Positions 40,161-48,483 of a stretch of 64,000 nucleotides of DNA are shown one piece after another. Position 1 is the first letter of the stretch, and every line of letters starts with the position of its first letter. The notes below the pieces were generated by a model. That model made no database searches, had not been told where the DNA came from, and saw only the letters and a program-made list of their open reading frames with translations. The DNA comes from CAXMMR01 sp963692975. Its GTDB lineage: Bacteria; Pseudomonadota; Alphaproteobacteria; Acetobacterales; Acetobacteraceae. The stretch spans positions 124,001 to 188,000 of the forward strand of contig CAXMMR010000037.1 of the NCBI GenBank assembly GCA_963692975.2, in the 5' to 3' direction. The position numbers and the translations under genes are program-made.

Positions 40161-41489
40161 ATGACCATCGTGCTGATGGCCGCCTGGTGCCTGTCCTCAC
40201 TGGACCGGCAGTTGCTCAGCCTGATGGTCGGGCCGATCGAGCGCGACCTGCACCTAACCGACACGACGTTCGGGTTCTTGACCGGGGCGTTCGGCATCGT
40301 CTCGACTGGCCGGTCTGCCCGTCGGCTGGCTCGCCGACCGCGCCAGGCGCACCTGGCTGATTGCGGCCGGGATCGCCGCCTGGAGCGTGATGACAGCCTC
40401 CTGCGGCCTAGTCGGCACCGCGACCCAGCTGTTCTATGCCCGCACTGGCGTCGGTATCGGCGAGGCGACCCTGTCGCCCTGCGCCTACTCGCTGCTCGGA
40501 GACCAGTTCAGCGCCGAGACCCTGCCCCGCGCGCTCAGCGTCTACACGCTCGGCTTGTTCATCGGCAGCGGCCTTGCGCTCGTCCTCGGCGGCAGCCTGG
40601 TGACCCTCGTCGCGCATCAACCGCCAGTGACGCTGCCGGTGATCGGCGCTGTGCGTGCCTGGCAGCTCGTCTTCCTGCTGGCCGCGATGCCGGGCGCCGT
40701 GCTGGCGGTATGGATGGCGACGTTACGCGAGCCGGCGCGCCGCTCGCCCGGCGATGCGGCCGCGCCGGCGAGCGGCGGCCTGGCCGCCTTCATCAGGGAC
40801 AACAAGCTCGTCGCGACTGCCCTGTTCATCGGCTCGGCGTTGCTCGCTGAAATCTCGTATGAGGACGTCTGGTATCCCGAGCTGTTCATCCGGACATGGC
40901 ACTGGAGCGCCGCTCAGGCCGGCCTCGTCAACGGCGTCGCGTCGCTGACGACCGGACCGCTGGGCCTGCTCGCCGCCGGCTGGTGGTCGTCGCGCATCCT
41001 GTCGTCCGGCCGCAACGACGCGCCGCTGCGATTGTCGGTGATCGCCGCGGCGGCAATGACCATCACCGCCACGGCGCTGCCGCTCTCGCCGGCGCCTCTG
41101 CTGGCTGCCTGCGCCCTCTTCGTACTGAAATTCTTCATGGCGTTCGCCCCGGTCCTCGTTCCGGCGGCGATCCAGACCGTGGCACCCGAGGGGCTGCGTG
41201 GCCAGCTCGCCGCGCTGTTCATCGTCACGACCGGCATCCTGGGGGTGGCCGGCGGCCCGACCGTGCCAGGCCTACTCGCCGACCACGTGTTCCAGGCGCC
41301 GGGCGGCTTGGCGCTGGCGCTCTCGACGTCCGCTCTCGTCTTGGCGCGTTATCCGTGGTCGCCCTGATACTCGGCCTGTCGCCCTACCGCCGGCTGGTGA
41401 ACGGTGGCCAGTCGGCCGTGGTGACGCCAGGCTGGGCCCGCCGGTTTCAACGGCGGCGAAGCCGCTCTAGCCTGGACGAAGCCCGATGA
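40161..41489 (+). pseudogene. MFS transporter with two frameshifts
   Basis: Three reading segments together form one 12-helix MFS protein. Segment 1 is MTIVLMAAWCLSSLDRQLLS to TGAFGIVS. After a break near 40305 it resumes AGLPVGWLADRARRTWLIAAG, including the loop motif GWLADRARR, and runs through most helices. After a second break near 41350 it resumes SVVALILGLSPYRRLV, and its TGA at 41487-41489 overlaps the next ATG as ATGA. That overlap supports the restored reading. It is about 440 residues if repaired. It would import or export the substrate of the aminotransferase/TPP operon. Confidence 0.78.
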
Positions 41490-43108
41490 CAGCCAGGATC
41501 AACGATATGCCGCCGCACAGGGCGCCTCGCCTGCTCAGGCGGACGCTGCTCGGCGCCGGCCTCGGCTCGCTGGTCACGGATCGCCCAGGCACGGATCGCC
41601 CAGGCACGGGTCGACTAGGCACGGGTCGATTGACCACGCAGGCGGAGGCGAGGGAGGTCGCGGATCGTCCTGTGAGCGAAGATGCCGACGTCACAGCGAC
41701 CGCGGCCGTCGTCACCAGACATAGCGGCATATTCAACGGGACCCGCGTCGACTACATCGCCACCGCCGGCCGCAGCCCGCTGGCCGGGCTGGACGGCCAG
41801 GTCGCGGCGCAGGTATTCTTCGTCGCCTCTACCAGGACCGACGCCGCGCCCGGCTCCCGACCGGTGACCTTCGCGGTCAATGGCGGCCCGGGCGCCGGGA
41901 CGGCTTGGCTGCATCTCGGCGCGCTGGGCCCGCAGAAAGTCTCGATGCGGCCGGATGGAACGCCGCCGCCGCCGCCGGCCCGCCTGGAGGACAACCACCT
42001 CAGTCCGCTTGACAAGAGCGACCTCGTCTTCGTCGATACGCCCGGCACGGGCTACAGCCGGGTGGCCGACGAGGCCGCAAAGCGGCGCCTGTTCGACGTC
42101 CAGGGCGACATCGACGCCCTTGTCACCTTCATCAAGAGCTACCTGTCGGCCAACGGCCGATGGGGCTCGCCCATCTACCTGTTCGGCGAAAGCTACGGCG
42201 GCACGCGCGTCGCCGGCCTGTCGGACGCGCTGGTGCAGCAGGGGGTGCCGGTGAGCGGCGTGATCCTGCTCTCCGCGGCGCTCGACTTCCTGCTCCTCAA
42301 TGCCAGCATGATGAACGACCTGCCCTACGTCATGCTGATCCCGAGCTATGCCGCGGTCGCCGCCTTTCATGGCAGGCTCGCGCCATCGCTGCCGCGCGAC
42401 GTGCCGACGTTGATCCGGACCGCGCAGGACTGGGCGCTCGGCGACTACAGCCGGGCGTTGACGCAGGCCGAGCTTCTGTCGAGCGAAAACCGCGCCCGCG
42501 CCGTCGACGGCCTGATCGGCTTTACCGGCCTCAGCCGCCAGGTCGTCGAGCAGGCCGACTTGCGCGTCAGCGTCCCGACATTCATGAACGCGCTGCTTGC
42601 CGACCAGCACCTGGTCACCGGCCGCGTCGACGGCCGGCTCACCGGCCCGCAACCTCTGAACGCCGTGCAGGAGCCCTGGTACGATCCGGCCATGGGTGCG
42701 CTGACGCCGGCCTACTCCGCTGCAGCAGAGCAATACATGACCGGAACCCTGAATTATCGCTCGAGCATCCCGTATCGAATGTATTCCCGCGACGTCGACA
42801 CGCGCTTCGTCATGGCCGAGGCCCAGCAGGACGACGGCGCCGGCGGCTATCCGCAGACGCTGACCTCGCTGCAATCCGCGATCGTAAAAAATCCGAGCCT
42901 TCGCGTCCTGGTGATGGGCGGGATCTACGATCTCGCCTCGCCTTTCTGGTCCACCGAGTACGAGGTTGCGCATATGCGGCTTCCACCGGACTACGCGCGC
43001 AACGTCACCATAGCAAGGCTGACCAGCGGGCACATGGCGTATAACGACGCAGAGGGAGCACGTGAGATGAGCGCGGCGGTCTCCAGATTCCTAAAAAACA
43101 CTTCGTGA
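41486..43108 (+). CDS. S10 family serine carboxypeptidase-like protein
   Basis: 540 residues. Features are an N-terminal export signal (RRTLLGAGLGSLV) and a peptidase S10 domain with the oxyanion region VNGGPGAGTAWLHLGALGP, YSRV after DTPGTG, the nucleophile Ser in GESYGGTR, a probable Asp in GGIYDLASP and the His in LTSGHMAY. After the signal there is a 15-bp tandem repeat (41576-41634) giving TDRPG-TDRPG-TGRLG-TGRL. It is the fourth gene of the operon. It likely hydrolyses a peptide or acyl conjugate in the periplasm, supplying the amino-acid pathway encoded around it. Confidence 0.88.
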   Translation: MTARINDMPPHRAPRLLRRTLLGAGLGSLVTDRPGTDRPGTGRLGTGRLTTQAEAREVADRPVSEDADVTATAAVVTRHSGIFNGTRVDYIATAGRSPLAGLDGQVAAQVFFVASTRTDAAPGSRPVTFAVNGGPGAGTAWLHLGALGPQKVSMRPDGTPPPPPARLEDNHLSPLDKSDLVFVDTPGTGYSRVADEAAKRRLFDVQGDIDALVTFIKSYLSANGRWGSPIYLFGESYGGTRVAGLSDALVQQGVPVSGVILLSAALDFLLLNASMMNDLPYVMLIPSYAAVAAFHGRLAPSLPRDVPTLIRTAQDWALGDYSRALTQAELLSSENRARAVDGLIGFTGLSRQVVEQADLRVSVPTFMNALLADQHLVTGRVDGRLTGPQPLNAVQEPWYDPAMGALTPAYSAAAEQYMTGTLNYRSSIPYRMYSRDVDTRFVMAEAQQDDGAGGYPQTLTSLQSAIVKNPSLRVLVMGGIYDLASPFWSTEYEVAHMRLPPDYARNVTIARLTSGHMAYNDAEGAREMSAAVSRFLKNTS

Positions 43109-43110
43109 AA

Positions 43111-43136
43111 TGAAAGTTCTTTTGTTCTTTCTTTCA
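43111..43136. terminator. Bidirectional terminator between convergent genes
   Basis: TGAAAG-N14-CTTTCA with T-rich and A-rich sides lies between the S10 peptidase stop and the cyclodeaminase-family stop. It is placed for both strands. The stem is short, so strength is uncertain. Confidence 0.35.
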
Positions 43137-44063
43137 AGAAAAAACGCGCTTGCTCACTGCAAGCAGAAGCGCGCGCGCCATACAGAAATCCTGAACCGAC
43201 AGCCCTGAGCTATCAAACACGGTAACATCGTCCGTCGACAAGCGGCCAGGTTGGCGGCCCATGATGACATCGCCGAGCTCCGTCAAGCTGAGATCGGCAT
43301 CGGCGTGCTGAAATTCGCCGACGCGACGCGACTGCGCCGCCAGGTCGCAGAACAAGCGTGCGCGTCCGAACAGCGCTGCGGGAAGCTCCTGCTTGCCAGT
43401 CGCGTCCGATCCCATGCTTGCGACGTGCGTTCCGGGCCGAACCCAGCCGGCCTCGAACAGCGGCGAGCATGCCGACGTCGCGGTGACGATGATGTCTGCC
43501 CTCTCGCAGGCGACCCGGGCGTGTGAAACGCTCGCAGGCAGACCCTGCCGACGCAGCTCGGTCACCATCGTCGCACCCTGCCCCGCGTCGCGCGCCACGA
43601 CCAGGATCGTCTCGAGCGGCCGGATGCGAGCGAGGGCCGCACACTCGTAGCGGGCCTGACGACCAGCGCCGAAGATCGCAAGCTTCGAGGCGGCCGGGAG
43701 AGCGAGCAGGTCGGCAGCAACGGCGTCGACGGTCGCGGCGCGATAGGCGTTGACGACGCCTGCCTCGATCACGGCGGTGACGCGGCCGGTCTGCTGATCC
43801 AGCAGCAGGATCGTCGAGCTGTGCCGTGCCAAGCCGCGGTCGAGGTTGCCGGGCCAGTAGGAACCGACCTTCAGCCCGGCGAGCTCGGACGTTGCGGCCG
43901 CCTTGACGGTGAACCGGTTTGCCTCCGAAGAGCCGTGCGCCAGCACGACGGGAAAGCTCGTCGTTCCGACGTCACATAGCGCGACCATGGCCTCGTGCGC
44001 CGCAGCGAATGCCAGCTCGTGGGTGACCAGAGCGCTCGCGGCCACCTCGGAAATGAAGCGCAT
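43134..44063 (-). CDS. Ornithine cyclodeaminase / mu-crystallin family protein
   Basis: 309 residues. Features are the N-terminal EAMVALCDVG region, the substrate region RFTVKAAATSELAGLKVGSYWPGN, the family lysine, the NAD(P)-binding motif IFGAGRQARYECAALA, and VTATSACSPLFEAGWVRPGTHVASMGSD. The family covers ornithine cyclodeaminase, ketimine reductases, alanine and lysine-type dehydrogenases and iminosuccinate reductase (BhcD). It lies 15 bases after the D-threonine-aldolase-type gene on the same strand. That pairing resembles BhcC-BhcD of the beta-hydroxyaspartate cycle, though the other two cycle genes are not seen here. Confidence 0.88.
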   Translation of the reverse strand: MRFISEVAASALVTHELAFAAAHEAMVALCDVGTTSFPVVLAHGSSEANRFTVKAAATSELAGLKVGSYWPGNLDRGLARHSSTILLLDQQTGRVTAVIEAGVVNAYRAATVDAVAADLLALPAASKLAIFGAGRQARYECAALARIRPLETILVVARDAGQGATMVTELRRQGLPASVSHARVACERADIIVTATSACSPLFEAGWVRPGTHVASMGSDATGKQELPAALFGRARLFCDLAAQSRRVGEFQHADADLSLTELGDVIMGRQPGRLSTDDVTVFDSSGLSVQDFCMARALLLAVSKRVFS

Positions 44064-44078
44064 CGAATGCTCTCCTTG

Positions 44079-45194
44079 CTACCAGCCGCGAAACCGCGAC
44101 CAGCACGCTAACGGCGCGCCGGCCTGCGCCGGTATGACCTGATACTCGTCAAATTGCGCTCCGGTCGCGCAAGCATGATTGGGCAGGATGCGAAGCTTCG
44201 TGCCCACCGGCAACTCCGGCAACGGCAACTGACTGCCCGCCCGGCGCGCGACGATGCCATGCTCCTGATTGACGTTCTGGACGATCAGCTCGTCAAGCAC
44301 GCGTCCCTCAACGTCGCAGACGAGGCCGTAGCCCTGGTCGCGCGCCTGACCCAACGCGCCGTGATCGCGCGACATCGCCATCGATCCGGCGTCAGTGATG
44401 ATCCAGCCGCGCTCTTGCTGATGGCCGATGACGGTCGTCAGCACCGAAAGCGCGATGTCCGAGGTCGTGCACACTCCAAGGTTGGCCATGACTAAATCGA
44501 AGAAGACATAGACTCCGGCGCGCATCTCGGTCACGCCGGCAAGATCGCAGGCAAAATGGGCGGTCGGCGTCGAGCCGACGCTAACGACCGGACACGGCAA
44601 GCCGGCGTCGCGCAAGGCCGTCGCGGAGGCGACCGCTGCCGTTCGTTCCCGCTCGGCGGACTGCGTCAGCGCCTCGGCGCCGACGGCGCTGTAGCTCTCG
44701 CCGGCATGGGTGATGACGCCTCGCAACGCCGCGCCGTTACAATGGAGGAAGCGGCCGATCGCAACGGCCTGCGGAGCGCCGGGTGAAAGGCCGGACCGAT
44801 GGCCATCGCAGTCGATCTCGATGAGCACCGGAAGAGCCTCGTCGCAGCGGCGCGACGCCTCGACCACGTCCTCGGCCTGCGCCATCGAGTCGAGCACGAC
44901 TGTCAGGTCGCAACCCGTCGCGCGCAGCGCAACGACCCGATCAAGCTTGTCGGGACTGATCCCGACCGCATACAGGATGTCCGTGACGCCTGCCGCCGAG
45001 AAGATTTCGGCCTCCTTGAGCGTCGAGACCGTCGCTGGACCATTGCCTCCCGCGAGCAGTCGCCTGGCGATTTCGACCGACTTGACCGTCTTCAGATGAG
45101 GTCGCAGCGTCACATGGAGAGCGTCCATGCGCCGACGCAGCCGTTTGATGTTTCCCAGCATCCGTTTCGGTTTCGCTCCGTGACCATCCATCAA
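44079..45194 (-). CDS. D-threonine aldolase / D-serine dehydratase (DSD1)-like PLP enzyme
   Basis: 371 residues of the alanine-racemase-fold family. The PLP lysine lies in RPHLKTVKS near residue 35, with THAGESYSA, VSVGSTPTAHF and EMRAGVYVFFDLVM following. The C-terminal metal site PNHACAT completes the DSD1-like features. These enzymes cleave or dehydrate 3-hydroxy amino acids. The N-terminus is about 15-20 residues shorter than usual, and the expected LDTP-type start is not found in the same frame upstream (an MSLPAAQP start occurs in another frame near 45220), so a small indel near 45195 is possible. Confidence 0.82.
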   Translation of the reverse strand: MMDGHGAKPKRMLGNIKRLRRRMDALHVTLRPHLKTVKSVEIARRLLAGGNGPATVSTLKEAEIFSAAGVTDILYAVGISPDKLDRVVALRATGCDLTVVLDSMAQAEDVVEASRRCDEALPVLIEIDCDGHRSGLSPGAPQAVAIGRFLHCNGAALRGVITHAGESYSAVGAEALTQSAERERTAAVASATALRDAGLPCPVVSVGSTPTAHFACDLAGVTEMRAGVYVFFDLVMANLGVCTTSDIALSVLTTVIGHQQERGWIITDAGSMAMSRDHGALGQARDQGYGLVCDVEGRVLDELIVQNVNQEHGIVARRAGSQLPLPELPVGTKLRILPNHACATGAQFDEYQVIPAQAGAPLACWSRFRGW

Positions 45195-45422
45195 GGCTGG
45201 GCAGCCGGAAGCGACATCTCACCAGCCATGTCGTACCGACGACAGAGAGCGCGGTCGATCGGCATGGCATGACATCTACGTGCAGGCGCCGCGCTGCGTC
45301 GGCCGCCAAGTTTGCAACAATTGCCTGAGAAGAGTGCGCGCCACGCCTCTGTACTAAGCAATGCACGCGTGCACGATCCGATTTTATCTCTCAGCTGTCG
45401 AAAAATCGTTATGCTAGTTGCT

Positions 45423-45445
45423 TAACTAGTTATATAACGCGTTAT
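45423..45445. promoter_or_regulatory. Double-palindrome operator, copy 2
   Basis: TAACTAGTTA (45423-45432), one base, then ATAACGCGTTAT (45434-45445). The 12-mer is identical and the spacing equal to copy 1 at 37224-37246. It lies in the 430-bp divergent gap between the aldolase/cyclodeaminase operon and the TonB receptor gene. The rest of the gap (45195-45627) shows no gene. It probably extends the MarR regulon to both flanks. Confidence 0.7.
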
Positions 45446-45627
45446 CTGAATGCCGGTTGCGGCGGCTGGGCGCGAAATGACGGGGAAGCCTCTTCGGCGT
45501 GCCGATCTGCATCGACGACGCGCCTGCTCATAATCGGGTCCGAAACGGCATGACGATGCGCGATTGAGGATGTGAGCGCTGGCTGACGCAGCGCCGCGTG
45601 ACAGAACCACGAAGTCGAGGTGACGCA

Positions 45628-46489
45628 ATGATCAAGACGCGACGTCAGCACCTGATGCTGTTCACCGCATGCAGTGTCGCTTGGGGCGTCTGCCCCACCA
45701 TCCTCCATGCGCAAGCCTCCATCGATGCGCGCGCCACGGCGTCGATGCCCGCGCCGCCCAGGCACCACAAGAAGAAGCACCCGCTTCACCAGCCGACCGG
45801 CCTCGTCGCCGCCAGGCATGGCGCCGCGCCGAGCGGCGGCCGCAGCGCCATACCGGCCGCCGCCAACGGCGTGACCTCCGCCGACACGACAGCGGCCGGC
45901 GACAACGCCACCGCCGACCTCGGCTCCGGCAGCACGGCCGGCCCGGGTCGCCATCAACACGGTGCAGAAGACCTATCGCGAGCTGCTGCTCAAGGAGCAG
46001 AACGTGCCGTCCGCCGTCAGCGAAGTTGGCGAGGCGCAGATCCAGCAGACCGGCCAAATCGGCTCGGTGCAGTCGCTGCTCAAGCAGACGCCGTCGGTGA
46101 ACTCCTACCAGCTCGGCGTCGGCCAGAACACGCCTGAGCTGACCGTCCGCGGCGTGCGCTACGCCGAGCTGTCGACCACGCTGAACGGCATTCCGATCAA
46201 CGACCTACTGGCTGGCGGTCAGGGTAGCTTTCTGACCAACAACATCGGCAATCCGGTCAACATCGAGCAGCTCAGCTCGGTCGACGTTTATCCCGGCACG
46301 GCGCCGGTCGACGTGCAGGGTTTCGGCACCAACGGCGGCACGATCGCCTACGAGATACTGAAGCCGACCGACAAGCCCTATACGGAGCTCACCGCCGGCA
46401 TCGGCTCGTTCGGGTTCGACCAGTTCGGCTTTACCGAAAACAGCGGCGTGATCCCGCACGCCGACGGTCTGAGGATGCTGCTCGAGTAA
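45628..46489 (+). pseudogene. TonB-dependent receptor, plug domain only, frameshifted
   Basis: The start MIKTRRQHLMLF at 45628 has GAGG seven bases upstream and a signal peptide, followed by a His/Pro/Ala-rich linker. The frame breaks near 45950 and resumes VQKTYRELLLKEQNVPSAVS, a plug domain (GVRYAELSTTLNGIPINDLL ... SVDVYPGTAP). A stop at 46487 ends it after about 280 residues, whereas receptors of this class have a beta-barrel of 500 or more further residues. No barrel sequence follows. It is truncated and likely dead, unless the assembly is broken here. Context suggests uptake of the locus substrate. Confidence 0.75.
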
Positions 46490-46530
46490 TTGCAGGCTAG
46501 AGGCTGCTGCATCGGGCTTAGGTCACCAAC

Positions 46531-46896
46531 TCACGAACCGCATCCAAATACGGGCTGTGGGGAGTTTGATAAGCGCGATGTAGTCGGAGCCCGCTCGGCC
46601 AGGTAGGCTTGCCGTGAGGACAGGCGACGACGTCCTGAGCGTAGACGGGATCGGAGGTGCCCGCGCCTGAGACGCCCGCCAGCGCGCTCTAGCTCGCCGA
46701 CAGTGACACGCCCGTCGAAATCACGGCGGTCATTACAGCGAAAATGCGCCCGGCACCGCCTTGGCGCCCGCTCGTAATACACCATCCCTTTCTCGCGTGC
46801 CGCTGTCTCGGGCCTGGCCGCGCGCTCGTGCCAAACTTGGCCGGAGCAACTCGCCGCCGCCATAAAAACGGCCACAATGGTGAGGAGAGTCTTCAT
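46531..46896 (-). CDS. Possible small secreted lipoprotein
   Basis: The N-terminus MKTLLTIVAVFMAAASCSGQ looks like a lipoprotein signal with lipobox AASC. The next 40 residues are plausible, but the C-terminal part is Arg-rich and shadow-like, so the true gene may be shorter or frameshifted. No clear ribosome-binding site. Weak support. Confidence 0.35.
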   Translation of the reverse strand: MKTLLTIVAVFMAAASCSGQVWHERAARPETAAREKGMVYYERAPRRCRAHFRCNDRRDFDGRVTVGELERAGGRLRRGHLRSRLRSGRRRLSSRQAYLAERAPTTSRLSNSPQPVFGCGS

Positions 46897-47037
46897 GGCC
46901 AGCTCTGTGCCCCATTACTGTCTAACGGGTGCATACTGGTTAACTTACGTTATCGCAACGAATCTTCGTTTTCTGCTGACGGTTGAAGCGCAAGACCTGC
47001 ATGTCCTTGCAATCGTCGCCGGATCACCCGCAATGCC

Positions 47038-47442
47038 CTATAAACCCTGATACTCCGCCTCGCTCACCTGCTCCAACCACTCCACCGGCGAGCCATCCAG
47101 CTTCTCCTGCACCGCGATATGGCTCATCGCCGTCGCCACCCCCGCCCCGTGCCAATGCTTCTCCCCCGGCCCGAACCACACCACGTCCCCCGGCCGGATC
47201 ACCTCCACCGCACCGCCCTCCCGCGCCGCCCGCCCGCACCCCGCCGTCACGATCAGCGTCTGCCCCAGCGGATGCGTGTGCCAGGCCGTCCGCGCCCCCG
47301 GCTCGAACGTCACCAGCGCCATCGCCACCCGCGCCGGCTCAGGCGGGCTGAACAACGGATCGATCCGCACCGTCCCGGTAAACCACGTCGCCGGCCCCAC
47401 CCCCGACGCCTGCGACCCCGCCCGCTTGATCTCCATCGCCAC
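47038..47442 (-). CDS. Cupin-domain protein (intact copy)
   Basis: 134 residues. The cupin has metal ligands in AWHTHPLGQTL and a second motif RPGDVVWFGPGEKHWHGAG, followed by MSHIAVQEKLDGSPVEWLEQV. This is the pattern of the small carboxymuconolactone-associated/YhhW-like cupins. It is nearly identical to the frameshifted copy at 5132-5552. Function not known; a metal-dependent isomerase or oxygenase is possible. Start MAMEIKRAGS at 47442. Confidence 0.85.
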   Translation of the reverse strand: MAMEIKRAGSQASGVGPATWFTGTVRIDPLFSPPEPARVAMALVTFEPGARTAWHTHPLGQTLIVTAGCGRAAREGGAVEVIRPGDVVWFGPGEKHWHGAGVATAMSHIAVQEKLDGSPVEWLEQVSEAEYQGL

Positions 47443-47495
47443 CCTCCTCCCGCCCCGCCACCGCCACCGGCCGTGATTTGCCCGAACGGCACCGC

Positions 47496-48003
47496 TCAGC
47501 CGCCGTAGACAAGCCTTTCGCGGCCAGGCCGCGCGCCGCCCACCCCATCAGCCCGCAATCCGACCCTCTCAAGCAGACGCCACGACGCCTCATTCTGAAG
47601 CCTGCACGCCGCGACGATGCGACGGTCCGGGTAAGCAGCCGTGAGAGCGGCGAGGATGCCGCTCACCGCCTCAGAAGCCAGCCCCCTGCCCTGCTTAGCG
47701 GTCGCGAACCAATAGCCGCTCTCGATCTCTGTCGTGCCACTGAGATGCGTGCCGACCGTGCCGACCAAAGCGGCATCGTCGGGCTGCCACACGCCCCAAG
47801 CAGTCCCGGCCGTCCTCGTTGCCGACGAGAAGCGTCTCGGCGTCGGCCAATCCGAATCGTGGCGCCAGAAATCGATCGCATCGATGATCGCAGGGGCCAT
47901 CCGTCAGCACGCGAAACGCCCCGGCATCACGCAAGCCAAGCGGCCACGGACGCAGCCGCTCGGTCTCGATCGCAGACAGGCGCGAACGCGAACGGTCCAT
48001 CAT
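47496..48003 (-). pseudogene. GNAT N-acetyltransferase (RimJ/RimL type), multiply frameshifted
   Basis: The parts of one protein alternate between two frames: IETERLRPWPLGLRDAGAFRVLTDG, then PAIIDAIDF, then LAPRFGLADAETLLVGNEDGRDC, then GVWQPDDAALVGTVGTHL, and the acetyl-CoA region GYWFATAKQGRGLASEAV ... NEASWRLLERVGL. Three frame changes within 300 bp imply true decay or a low-quality patch. The restored length is about 165 residues, the usual size for this family. Confidence 0.75.
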
Positions 48004-48015
48004 GCTCTCGCCCGC

Positions 48016-48360
48016 TCACCCAAACACGACCGTCTCCGTCGACACCACGAAGTCGCACCCGTGCAGGTCGAGAAAAGCCGCCTCGTCCGGTCGCATCCGC
48101 TCCAGGTACTCGGCGTCCGAAAAGCACCGCCCCAGCGCCGCCACATCGTCGAACCACAGCTCGGTGATCCCGTCGTACTGCACCGGCGGCATGCCCGGCA
48201 GCTCCACCGGCATCGCATGCTGCTGCACATAACGCCGCACCGTCTCCCTGACGACCGGGATCGACATGAAGAGCGCCGCATGCACCCCCGTGTGGTGCTC
48301 CACGAACTCGGCCTGCGTCAGCGTCGGCTTGCGCTTGAGCAGAATGGTGAACTTGACCAT
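48016..48360 (-). CDS. EthD domain protein
   Basis: About 114 residues of the dimeric alpha+beta barrel EthD family: MVKFTILLKRKPTLTQAEFV, HHTGVHAAL, YDGITELWFDDVAALGRCFSDAEY. ATG 48360 has GGAGG five bases upstream, so it is preferred to 48372. EthD-like proteins often accompany oxidative degradation systems, but no partner is next to it here. Function is not assigned. Confidence 0.85.
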   Translation of the reverse strand: MVKFTILLKRKPTLTQAEFVEHHTGVHAALFMSIPVVRETVRRYVQQHAMPVELPGMPPVQYDGITELWFDDVAALGRCFSDAEYLERMRPDEAAFLDLHGCDFVVSTETVVFG

Positions 48361-48483
48361 GGCAGCCTCCACGAGCGCGCCGCAGCCAAGCCGCAGACCT
48401 CATCGCCCGTCAGCCAACGCCGCCTCGGCCGGAACGACCAACCCGATCGTTCCCGCCAATGCCGGTCGCGGCCGAGCCGCCCC

